A DNA stretch of 6,250 bases, from the NCBI GenBank assembly GCA_001557035.1, contig LSKJ01000558.1:1-6250 (forward strand), in the 5' to 3' direction. A program made the position numbers and the translations under genes. Of the stretch, positions 1-5,527 are shown one piece after another; the first letter of the stretch is position 1; every line of letters begins with the position of its first letter. The notes beneath the pieces were generated by a model. The model had not been told where the DNA came from and did no database searches. It worked only from the letters and a program-made list of their open reading frames with translations. This DNA comes from Rhodospirillaceae bacterium CCH5-H10 (lineage in GTDB: Bacteria > Pseudomonadota > Alphaproteobacteria > Reyranellales > Reyranellaceae).

Positions 1-808
1 TATGCGTCGGATCGGTCAGCCGTGGCAGCGACCGCAGCAGCGCCTCGGTGTAGGGCATGCGCGGCGAGCGGAAGAGTTCCCGCGTCTTCGCCATCTCGAC
101 CGCGCGCCCGGCATACATAACCATGATGTCATCGGCCCGCCCGGCGGCGACGCCGAGATCGTGGGTAATCAGGATCATCGCCATGCCGCGCTCGCGCTGC
201 TCGCGCTGCAGCAGGTCGAGGATCTGACGCTGCACCGTGACGTCGAGCGCGGTCGTCGGCTCGTCGGCGATCAGCAGCTTCGGCGCACAGGCGATCGCGA
301 TGGCGATTGCCACGCGCTGGCGCATGCCGCCCGACAGTTCGTGCGGATACTGGCCGGCCCGCCGTTCCGCCTCCGGGATACCGACTTCGGTCAGCAGTTC
401 GACGGCGCGGACGGCGGCGGCCTTCGCGTCGAGCCCGCGGTTCAGCCGCAAGCCCTCGCCGATCTGCCGGCCGATCTTCATCACCGGGTTGAGCGAGGTC
501 ATCGGATCCTGGAAGACGACGCCGATGTCGCGGCCGAGCACGCCGCGGAACTCCCGGGCCGGCAGCGCCCGCAGGTCGCGGCTCTCGAACAGGACCTGCC
601 CGCCCACTTCGGCACCCGAGCTTTCGCTCACAAGCCCGATCAGCGAACGCACCAGCACCGACTTGCCCGATCCGGACTCGCCCACGATGCCGAGGGTCTG
701 GCCCTTTTCGAGATCGAACGACACGCCGTCGACGGCGCGCAGAGGCCCACGCGCCGTGAAGAAGCCGACCCGCGCCTCGCGCACCGACAGAAGGGGAGCT
801 TGGGTCAT
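1..808 (-). CDS. Peptide ABC transporter ATP-binding protein, DppD/OppD-like (C-terminus cut by window edge)
   Basis: This is the cytoplasmic ATPase that powers a peptide-type ABC importer; 269 residues are visible from an ATG at 808, and the end lies beyond position 1. I translated it by hand from the minus strand. The nucleotide-binding domain is complete: Walker A GESGSGKS at residues 43-50, Q-loop VVFQDPMTSLNP at 97-108, ABC signature LSGGMRQR at 158-165, Walker B LLIADEP at 178-184, D-loop ALD at 187-189 and switch histidine ITHDL at 214-218. The MPYTEALLRSLP stretch (251-262) matches the start of the C-terminal extension typical of OppD/DppD proteins, where HPYT is more usual. The family is normally about 320-340 residues, so roughly 60 are missing. 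The start is 10 bases after the upstream permease stop and has no clear Shine-Dalgarno, which suggests translational coupling. A paired DppF-type ATPase probably follows outside the window. Family is secure; substrate is unknown. Confidence 0.95.
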   Translation of the reverse strand, partial: MTQAPLLSVREARVGFFTARGPLRAVDGVSFDLEKGQTLGIVGESGSGKSVLVRSLIGLVSESSGAEVGGQVLFESRDLRALPAREFRGVLGRDIGVVFQDPMTSLNPVMKIGRQIGEGLRLNRGLDAKAAAVRAVELLTEVGIPEAERRAGQYPHELSGGMRQRVAIAIAIACAPKLLIADEPTTALDVTVQRQILDLLQREQRERGMAMILITHDLGVAAGRADDIMVMYAGRAVEMAKTRELFRSPRMPYTEALLRSLPRLTDPTH

Positions 809-818
809 GACCGGCCGC

Positions 819-1682
819 TCACAGCGCCGACCTGCGCGGATCGACCATGTTGCGCACCATGTCGCCCACGAAGTTGAGGGACAGGACGGTGGCGAACATC
901 ACCGCCGCCGGTATGAGCGCTGTGTGAGGCGCCACGTCGAGCGCCTCGCGCCCGTCGGCGATCATGCCGCCCCAGCTCGGCTGCGGCGCCGGGATGCCCA
1001 GGCCCAGGAACGAGAGCGCCCCCTCGGCCACGATGATCACGCTGATCGCGACCAGCCAGAAGGCGAACATCGGCGGCAGCAGGTTGGGCAGGATCTCGCG
1101 CGTGATGATGCGCCAGTTGCTGGCGCCGATGGTGCGGGCCGCCAGCACGAAGTCTCGGTTGGCCCAGGCCAGCGTGTTGGCACGCGACACGCGCGCCGCG
1201 GCCGGGATCGACAGGATGCCGAGCGCCAGCGTCACGTTGAACAGGCTCTGGCCCAGATAGGCGGTGAAGGTGAGCGCCAGCACCAGCGACGGGAAGGCCA
1301 GCAGGATGTCGATGAAGCCCACCGCCAGCATGTCGATCTTGCCGCGGAAGTAGCCCGCGCTCATGCCGATGGCGCCGCCGACCAGGAACCCGAGGAACGG
1401 CGCGCAGATGCCGACGATGAGCGAGGTGCGCGCGCCGTAGATGATGCGCGAGAGCATGTCGCGGCCGAGATTGTCGGTGCCCAGCAGATATTCCGCGGAT
1501 GGCGGCTTGCGGCGCAGGATGAGCTCCTGCGCCGAAGGATCGGGCAGGCCGATCCAGTCGGCGGTGACGGCGAGGAAAACCACGAGCAGCAGCCAGCCCA
1601 GCGGCAGGGCGAGCGCCCAGTGCCAGCGGCGGCGCGGCCGGCTCGCGGCGACGACCGTGCTCTTAGCTGCGGAAGCGGACAT
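819..1682 (-). CDS. Peptide ABC transporter permease, DppC/OppC-like
   Basis: Inner-membrane permease subunit, 287 residues, one half of the translocation channel of a peptide-type ABC importer. A basic cytoplasmic N-terminus (RPRRRWHW, 15-22) leads into a first membrane segment at about 23-44. The periplasmic stretch is followed by the family motif GTDNLGRDMLSRIIYG (68-83), which is characteristic of OppC-type permeases. Further hydrophobic segments lie at about 87-110, 118-145, 149-165, 206-230 and 255-275. The EAA loop that docks on the ATPase is at about 176-200 (RDFVLAARTIGASNWR then ITREILPN, with the conserved Gly at 186). The protein ends in the common DPRR tail. The ATG at 1682 lies inside the preceding permease gene, giving a 20-base overlap. 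No strong ribosome binding site is visible, so translation is probably coupled. Length and motifs match an intact member; substrate specificity is not visible. Confidence 0.95.
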   Translation of the reverse strand: MSASAAKSTVVAASRPRRRWHWALALPLGWLLLVVFLAVTADWIGLPDPSAQELILRRKPPSAEYLLGTDNLGRDMLSRIIYGARTSLIVGICAPFLGFLVGGAIGMSAGYFRGKIDMLAVGFIDILLAFPSLVLALTFTAYLGQSLFNVTLALGILSIPAAARVSRANTLAWANRDFVLAARTIGASNWRIITREILPNLLPPMFAFWLVAISVIIVAEGALSFLGLGIPAPQPSWGGMIADGREALDVAPHTALIPAAVMFATVLSLNFVGDMVRNMVDPRRSAL

Positions 1683-2616
1683 GACGAACCCGGGGGTCGA
1701 GCACGGCGTAAAGCATGTCGACCAGGAAGTTGATGACGACGAAACCCACGGCGATGAAGGCCACGGTGCCCTGCACGAGGATCAGGTCGCGGTTGAAGAT
1801 GCCGCCCAGCAGCAGCCGCCCGACGCCCGGCAGGGCGAAGATCTGCTCGACGATCACCGCGCCGCCGATCAGCCCGCCGATGTTGAGGCCGAGGATGGTG
1901 ATCAGCGTGAAAGACGAGGGCCGCAGCGCATGCTGCAGCAGCACCCGCCACGGCGGCAGACCCTTGGCCCGCGCCAGCAGGATGAAATCCTCCTTGAGCG
2001 TGGTCAGAAGGTCCGAGCGCAGGACCCGCATCAGCACCGTCCACTCGATCAGGCCCAGCGTCATCGACGGCAGGATCATCGACACGAAATTGTCCCACAG
2101 GCTTTCCGACATCGGTGTGAAGCCGGTTGCGGGCAGCAGATCGAAAGTCACCGAGAACAGGTAGATCAGGACGATGCCCAGCATGAAGTTGGGCATCGCC
2201 AGGAAACCGAAGGCGGCCGAAGCCGAGATGCGGTCGAAGATGCCGCCGGGCTTGCGCACCGACAGCAGCGCCACGGGGATCGCGATACCCAACGCGATGA
2301 CCTGGGCCATGACCATGAGCTGCAGCGACACCGGCAGCCGGTCGATGATCGCCTGCACCACCGGCTCGCCGTTGCGGTACGAGCGGCCGAGATCGCCCGA
2401 CAGCGCCGATCCCAGCCAGTCGAAGTAACGCACCAGCATCGGCCGATCGAGGCCGAGATCCTTGCGCAGGCCGGCAATGTCCTCCGGCGTGGCAAGGTTG
2501 CCCAGGATCACGATCGCCACATCCCCCGGCAGGATGTTGACGATCATGTACGTGAGCAGCGTCACGCAGAACAGCACGACGACAAGCCGCGCCAGCTGGC
2601 GAGCGATCCACGGCAC
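1663..2616 (-). CDS. Peptide ABC transporter permease, DppB/OppB-like
   Basis: Inner-membrane permease subunit, 317 residues, expected to pair with the DppC-like protein encoded immediately downstream. The first membrane segment is at about 9-28 and is followed by NILPGD (27-32), a family landmark. GDLGRSY (74-80) is the conserved motif before the second membrane segment. Other hydrophobic segments lie at about 97-120, 133-158, 178-197, 235-258 and 283-305. The EAA loop is at 209-234 (EDFILLARAKGLPPWRVLLQ and on to HALRPS), and FALPGVGRLL plus the C-terminal DPRVR are also typical. The start is a GTG at 2616: an in-frame TAG lies four codons upstream, so no earlier start is possible in this frame. 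There is no good Shine-Dalgarno before it. The gene begins 36 bases after the binding-protein stop and overlaps the next permease by 20 bases. It looks intact and of normal length. Confidence 0.94.
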   Translation of the reverse strand: MPWIARQLARLVVVLFCVTLLTYMIVNILPGDVAIVILGNLATPEDIAGLRKDLGLDRPMLVRYFDWLGSALSGDLGRSYRNGEPVVQAIIDRLPVSLQLMVMAQVIALGIAIPVALLSVRKPGGIFDRISASAAFGFLAMPNFMLGIVLIYLFSVTFDLLPATGFTPMSESLWDNFVSMILPSMTLGLIEWTVLMRVLRSDLLTTLKEDFILLARAKGLPPWRVLLQHALRPSSFTLITILGLNIGGLIGGAVIVEQIFALPGVGRLLLGGIFNRDLILVQGTVAFIAVGFVVINFLVDMLYAVLDPRVRHVRFRS

Positions 2617-2652
2617 CGGAGACGCCTACGCTACCCTACGAGAGGCCGGTCC

Positions 2653-4188
2653 CTACTTGGCGAACCAGGCGCTCTCGACCTGCACGGCGCCGCCGCGCAG
2701 CGCGGGAATGCCGCGCACGTTGGCGCGGGTGATGGCGAAATCGATGTTGCTGCCGCTCCACAGCCACACCGCGTCGTCGTTCAGGATCTTGATCAGGTCG
2801 CAGTAGGCGGCCTTGCGCTTGTTCTCGTCGAGGCTGGTGCGACCGACCAGCAGCAGACGGTCGACTTCCGCGTTGTTGTAGCCGGAGAAGTTGATCGGGC
2901 TCTTGGAGTGGAAGTTTGCGAACATCTGCGGATCGACGTCGGCGAGATCGATGATGCGCCAGCCGGTGACCTGGAAGTCGCGGGTCAGGGCTTCCTTCAC
3001 GAGCTGGGTCTGGTCGACCGGCTTGATCTCGACGTCGATGCCGGCCTTCTTCATGTCGGCCTGGAAGACCTGCGCGCCCTCGCGGCCGCGCGGCGTGGCG
3101 GTGACCGTCATGGTGAGCTTCACGGGCTTGCCGTAGTCGGCGATCAGCTTGCGCGCCGCCTCCGGATTGTACTTCAGAGCGCCGTTGTCCTTGCATTCGA
3201 TGCCCGAGCTCGGGCCGTACGGGTCGTCATGCACGGGACGCAGGCCCTGGGTCAGCACCGCGGCATTGGCCTTGCGGTTCAGGGCCATCGAGACGGCCTG
3301 GCGCACGCGCTTGTCGTTCAGCGGCTCGCGCTGGGTGTTGAGCGGAATGACCAGCGCGCCGCTGCCCACCCAGGTCAGCACGTGAAGGTTCTTGTCCTTC
3401 TTCGCCTTGACGATGTTCTCGGCGCGATCTTCCCAGATCACCTGGACGTCGCCCTTCACCAGGCTGGCGTAGCGGGCGTCCGAATCCGGCAGGGGCCGCA
3501 CGGTCACGCGGTCGAGATAAGGCTTGTCCTTGTCCCAGTAGTTGGGATTGCGCTCGGCGACCAGCCGGTCGGCCGCGCGCCATTCCTTGAACACGAACGG
3601 ACCGGTGCCGACGGGATTGCGGTTGTAGTCGGCGCCCTTCTCCTGGGCGGCCTTCACCGAGATGATGAGCGTGGTGACGGTCGGCTGCGCCAGCGTCCGG
3701 GGCAGTGCCGCATTGGGGCCGCGCATCTTGAATACGGCGGTCAGGTCGTCCGGCGCCTCGACCTTCTCGATGGCGAGATAGGCACGGCCGGCGAAGCGGT
3801 TGGCCGGGTCGAGCAGGCGGTTGAAGTGATCGGCCACGGCCTGGGCGGTGAACGGCGTGCCGTCATGCCACTTCACGTTCGGCCGGATCTTGGCCGTCCA
3901 GACGCTGCCATCCTCGTTGGGCGTCATCGACAAAGCGAGCGCCGGCAGCAGGTTGCCCTTGTCGTCGAGCCGCATCAGCGTCTCGTAGAACAGCGAGGCC
4001 GCCGTCACCGTGGAATTGGAATAGACGCCGGCCCGGATCGGATCGAACCCCTCGAAGTCGCTTTCGACTCCGATCGTCAGTGCGCCGCCGCGCACGGGGG
4101 ACGCCGCGGGCGCCTGTGCAAAAGCCGGAGCCGCGAAGGCGGCCGTGAGCGCCGCCACCAAACCGAATCTGCGAGAAAACAGTGCCAT
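2653..4188 (-). CDS. Periplasmic peptide-type solute-binding protein of an ABC importer (SBP_bac_5 family)
   Basis: Periplasmic receptor, 511 residues, that captures the solute and delivers it to the adjacent permeases. The signal peptide is residues 1-24 (SRR at 5-7, hydrophobic core, AFA before the likely cut ahead of Gln25). There is no lipobox cysteine, so the mature protein should be soluble, as expected in a Gram-negative. The SRR resembles a Tat motif but lacks the usual Phe/Leu spacing, so Sec or Tat export remains open. Family hallmarks include VKWHDGTPFTAQAV at 105-118, NPVGTGPF at 191-198, NPNYW at 214-218 and LNDKRVRQAVSMALNR at 290-305. Two cysteines remain in the mature chain (332 and 463) and could form a disulfide. 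The ATG at 4188 has a strong ribosome binding site. Relatives bind dipeptides, oligopeptides, glutathione or nickel; nothing I can see selects among these. Confidence 0.95.
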   Translation of the reverse strand: MALFSRRFGLVAALTAAFAAPAFAQAPAASPVRGGALTIGVESDFEGFDPIRAGVYSNSTVTAASLFYETLMRLDDKGNLLPALALSMTPNEDGSVWTAKIRPNVKWHDGTPFTAQAVADHFNRLLDPANRFAGRAYLAIEKVEAPDDLTAVFKMRGPNAALPRTLAQPTVTTLIISVKAAQEKGADYNRNPVGTGPFVFKEWRAADRLVAERNPNYWDKDKPYLDRVTVRPLPDSDARYASLVKGDVQVIWEDRAENIVKAKKDKNLHVLTWVGSGALVIPLNTQREPLNDKRVRQAVSMALNRKANAAVLTQGLRPVHDDPYGPSSGIECKDNGALKYNPEAARKLIADYGKPVKLTMTVTATPRGREGAQVFQADMKKAGIDVEIKPVDQTQLVKEALTRDFQVTGWRIIDLADVDPQMFANFHSKSPINFSGYNNAEVDRLLLVGRTSLDENKRKAAYCDLIKILNDDAVWLWSGSNIDFAITRANVRGIPALRGGAVQVESAWFAK

Positions 4189-4192
4189 AAGG

Positions 4193-4199
4193 CCCTCCC
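4193..4199 (-). promoter_or_regulatory. Strong ribosome binding site of the binding-protein gene
   Basis: Read on the minus strand this is GGGAGGG, with the GGAGG core ending 5 bases before the ATG at 4188. It fixes the start of the binding protein. It is clearly stronger than anything before the two permeases or the ATPase, consistent with the usual need for more binding protein than membrane complex in such operons. Confidence 0.8.
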
Positions 4200-4297
4200 A
4201 TGGATCGCGCCGTTGACCGGCATCACATCTATGGGCGGGAAGATAACGCGGCCTTGGCCGTCAGCCTAGAGGATTGCGCAGGCGCTGAAGCTCTCAG
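4200..4297 (-). other. Intergenic gap upstream of the importer operon, probable promoter region
   Basis: This gap separates the four-cysteine protein gene from the binding-protein gene and is the largest non-coding stretch close upstream of the importer. It is therefore the likeliest place for the operon promoter and any operator. I found no convincing -35/-10 pair: TTATCT read on the minus strand near 4241-4246 could be a -10, but no good -35 lies at the right distance. A short dyad (CGGCC and GGCCG around a two-base centre) sits at 4249-4260. No rho-independent terminator for the preceding gene is visible. Confidence 0.35.
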
Positions 4298-4588
4298 TTA
4301 CATGCAGTAGGCCTGCGCGGCGACGACGGCATTGAGGCCCTGCATTTCCTGCGGCGAGAGGTTCGACGGATTGAGCAGGTTGCCGCTCACGCTCACCGAC
4401 TGGTTCGACTTGCGCAGGCCCAGGATTGCATTCGCGCGCTGGTCGGCGGGGATGCGCCCGATGATGCACTGGCACATCTTCTCCGAACTGGTGACCATGC
4501 ACTCCTTCATGAGGTCGTCGGCTCGGGAGGCGGACGAGAAGCCCAGGGTCATGACGAGAGTGACAAATCCGGCGGCGAGGATACGCAT
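4298..4588 (-). CDS. Small exported four-cysteine protein of unknown function
   Basis: I do not recognise the family. From the ATG at 4588 the protein has 96 residues. A signal peptide covers about 1-23 (MRILAAG, a hydrophobic run, then SSASRA before Asp24), leaving a mature protein of about 73 residues in the periplasm. The mature part has exactly four cysteines: C30, C39, C41 and C95, the last being the penultimate residue. The spacing C-x8-C-x-C followed by IIGRIPADQR suggests a small disulfide-stabilised helical fold, and an even cysteine number fits two disulfides. An ATG at 4600 would add four residues, but GGAG at 4595-4598 sits six bases before the 4588 ATG and favours the shorter form. 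The gene begins 36 bases after the TauE-like gene stop, so the two may be co-transcribed. It has no transmembrane segment beyond the signal and no recognisable catalytic motif. Confidence 0.8.
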   Translation of the reverse strand: MRILAAGFVTLVMTLGFSSASRADDLMKECMVTSSEKMCQCIIGRIPADQRANAILGLRKSNQSVSVSGNLLNPSNLSPQEMQGLNAVVAAQAYCM

Positions 4589-4594
4589 GCAAAT

Positions 4595-4598
4595 CTCC
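4595..4598 (-). promoter_or_regulatory. Ribosome binding site that decides the start of the four-cysteine protein
   Basis: GGAG on the minus strand with a six-base spacer (ATTTGC) to the ATG at 4588. The upstream in-frame ATG at 4600 overlaps this site and has no comparable sequence before it, so 4588 is the preferred start. Confidence 0.6.
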
Positions 4599-4624
4599 AT
4601 GGATGGCGCATCCTACACCGTCTC

Positions 4625-5389
4625 TCAGGCCACCAGCCAGTTCCTCAGCAGGCCGAAAAGGCCCGTCAGGAAGAGAATGGTGAGGGCGACGTTGCGGTAG
4701 AGCCGCTCGCTCGCCAGCCCGTGGAACAGCCGGCCGCCCACCCAGGCGCCCACGACCATCACCGGAAACAGCACGACGGCGCGGGCCAGGGCATCGACGC
4801 CCGCCACACCGGTCGCCAGCACGATCACGATCAGCAGGAACTGCGTCAGGAAGTAGTAGGTGACGATGTTGGCCCGGTTGACCTGCGGCGGGTCGTTGCC
4901 CGAGAGGAGATAGAGCAGAACGGGCGGTCCTCCGACGCTGGTCGTGGCCATCATCGCGCCCGAGATCCCGCCGACGATCACCGTCGCGGCCGTCGAGCGG
5001 CCGCCGGTGTATTTCCAGCCGGTCCACATCAGCAGAACGAACGCCACGATCACCGCCGACACCGCCGTCACGATGGTGTTCTTGTCGACGCTGGCCAACA
5101 GCCAGACCCCCGCCGGCATCGCGAGGCACGCCGCGATGCTCATCGGCGTGAGCACCTTCCAGTCGGCATGCCGGCGGACCTGCGGGAAGAGTTGCAGCGA
5201 GACGACGAGCTCGATGGCAACGACCGTCACCACCATCTCGGCCGAGCCGAACAGGATGGCGAAGATCGGCGCCATCAGCATCGCCGAGCCGAAGCCCGCG
5301 AATCCGCGCATCAGACCGGCAACCAGCGTGACGCCGAGCGCCGTCCACAGGCCAGTCTCGGCGAACAGGGATTGGACGTAGGGGATCAT
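4625..5389 (-). CDS. TauE/SafE-family membrane permease (sulfite exporter-like)
   Basis: Integral inner-membrane protein of 254 residues from the ATG at 5389. The family (TauE/SafE, formerly DUF81) contains proposed exporters of sulfite and other small organic or sulfur-containing anions; most members are uncharacterised. The two-repeat architecture is visible. The first glycine-rich motif, RGFAGFGSAMLMAPIF, is at 28-43. The second, SGAMMATTSVGGPPV, is at 143-157. About eight hydrophobic segments lie near 14-33, 36-50, 52-68, 82-100, 105-123, 134-150, 177-195 and 203-222, with a final one at 234-250. A TTG three codons upstream (5398) is an alternative start; neither has a good Shine-Dalgarno, and I chose the ATG. 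The length is typical for the family. The gene follows the SDR in the same direction with a repeat-filled 138-base gap. Transport substrate cannot be inferred; calling it a sulfite exporter would rest on family name only. Confidence 0.9.
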   Translation of the reverse strand: MIPYVQSLFAETGLWTALGVTLVAGLMRGFAGFGSAMLMAPIFAILFGSAEMVVTVVAIELVVSLQLFPQVRRHADWKVLTPMSIAACLAMPAGVWLLASVDKNTIVTAVSAVIVAFVLLMWTGWKYTGGRSTAATVIVGGISGAMMATTSVGGPPVLLYLLSGNDPPQVNRANIVTYYFLTQFLLIVIVLATGVAGVDALARAVVLFPVMVVGAWVGGRLFHGLASERLYRNVALTILFLTGLFGLLRNWLVA

Positions 5390-5425
5390 GCGGGGCAACG
5401 AAGCGCGAAGTGATCGAGATGAATC

Positions 5426-5525
5426 AAGGATCCTTCGCTGCGCTCAGGATGACACGCTTGTCTGGAAGTGGCGCACTGCGCAAACCCCATCAATTGTGTC
5501 ATCCCGAACGAAGTGAGGGATCCTT
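5426..5525. repeat. Inverted pair of CHPERSEGS-type dispersed repeats (BIME-like)
   Basis: Arm 1 (5426-5455) and arm 2 (5496-5525) are reverse complements of each other at 25 of 30 positions, separated by 40 bases. In arm-2 orientation each starts GTGTCATCC and ends GGATCCTT. Partial similarity continues five bases into the spacer (CAA shared on both sides). Each arm alone is an imperfect hairpin: ATCC(C/T) pairs with (G/A)GGAT across an 11-base interior holding two further pairs. Short sequences of this kind, read as CHPERSEGS in one frame, are known to me as dispersed intergenic repeats in many proteobacterial genomes. The head-to-head pairing resembles the REP pairs called BIMEs. Arm 2 ends two bases from the SDR stop codon, so transcripts of that gene would carry the folded structure at their 3' side. 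There is no T-run, so it is not a standard intrinsic terminator. Confidence 0.85.
5471..5481. repeat. Small perfect dyad in the spacer between the two repeat arms
   Basis: GCGCA, one central C, then TGCGC: a perfect 5-base-pair dyad inside the 40-base spacer of the larger inverted repeat. A one-base loop is too tight for a stable RNA hairpin unless the inner pair opens, so its role as a structure is uncertain. It makes the intergenic region a set of three dyads nested in one large dyad. Confidence 0.45.
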
Positions 5526-5527
5526 CG

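Noticed and set aside
237..1733. A 498-codon plus-strand frame over the ATPase and second permease
   Set aside because: Antisense to motif-bearing genes, Arg/Ser/Ala-rich composition, no domain and no start context. Same shadow effect.
4249..4260. CGGCC/GGCCG dyad as a rho-independent terminator for the four-cysteine gene
   Set aside because: The loop is only two bases and no T-run follows on the minus strand, so it does not meet terminator criteria.
1441..4269. A 942-codon open frame on the plus strand covering parts of both permease genes and the binding-protein gene
   Set aside because: It lies entirely antisense to three genes with clear family motifs. Its product is low-complexity, rich in Arg, Gln, His, Asp and Glu, with no recognisable domain. 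In GC-rich DNA the frame opposite a coding frame often lacks stops, so it is a shadow.
4266..5348. A 360-codon minus-strand frame across the TauE-like and four-cysteine genes
   Set aside because: It is out of frame with two better-supported genes, and its product is Arg/Gly/His-rich without membrane segments or motifs. The TauE-like frame carries the family motifs instead.
5426..5525. The inverted repeats as a CRISPR array or insertion-sequence ends
   Set aside because: There are only two copies, in inverted rather than direct orientation, with a 40-base spacer too short to hold a transposase and no target-site duplication visible.
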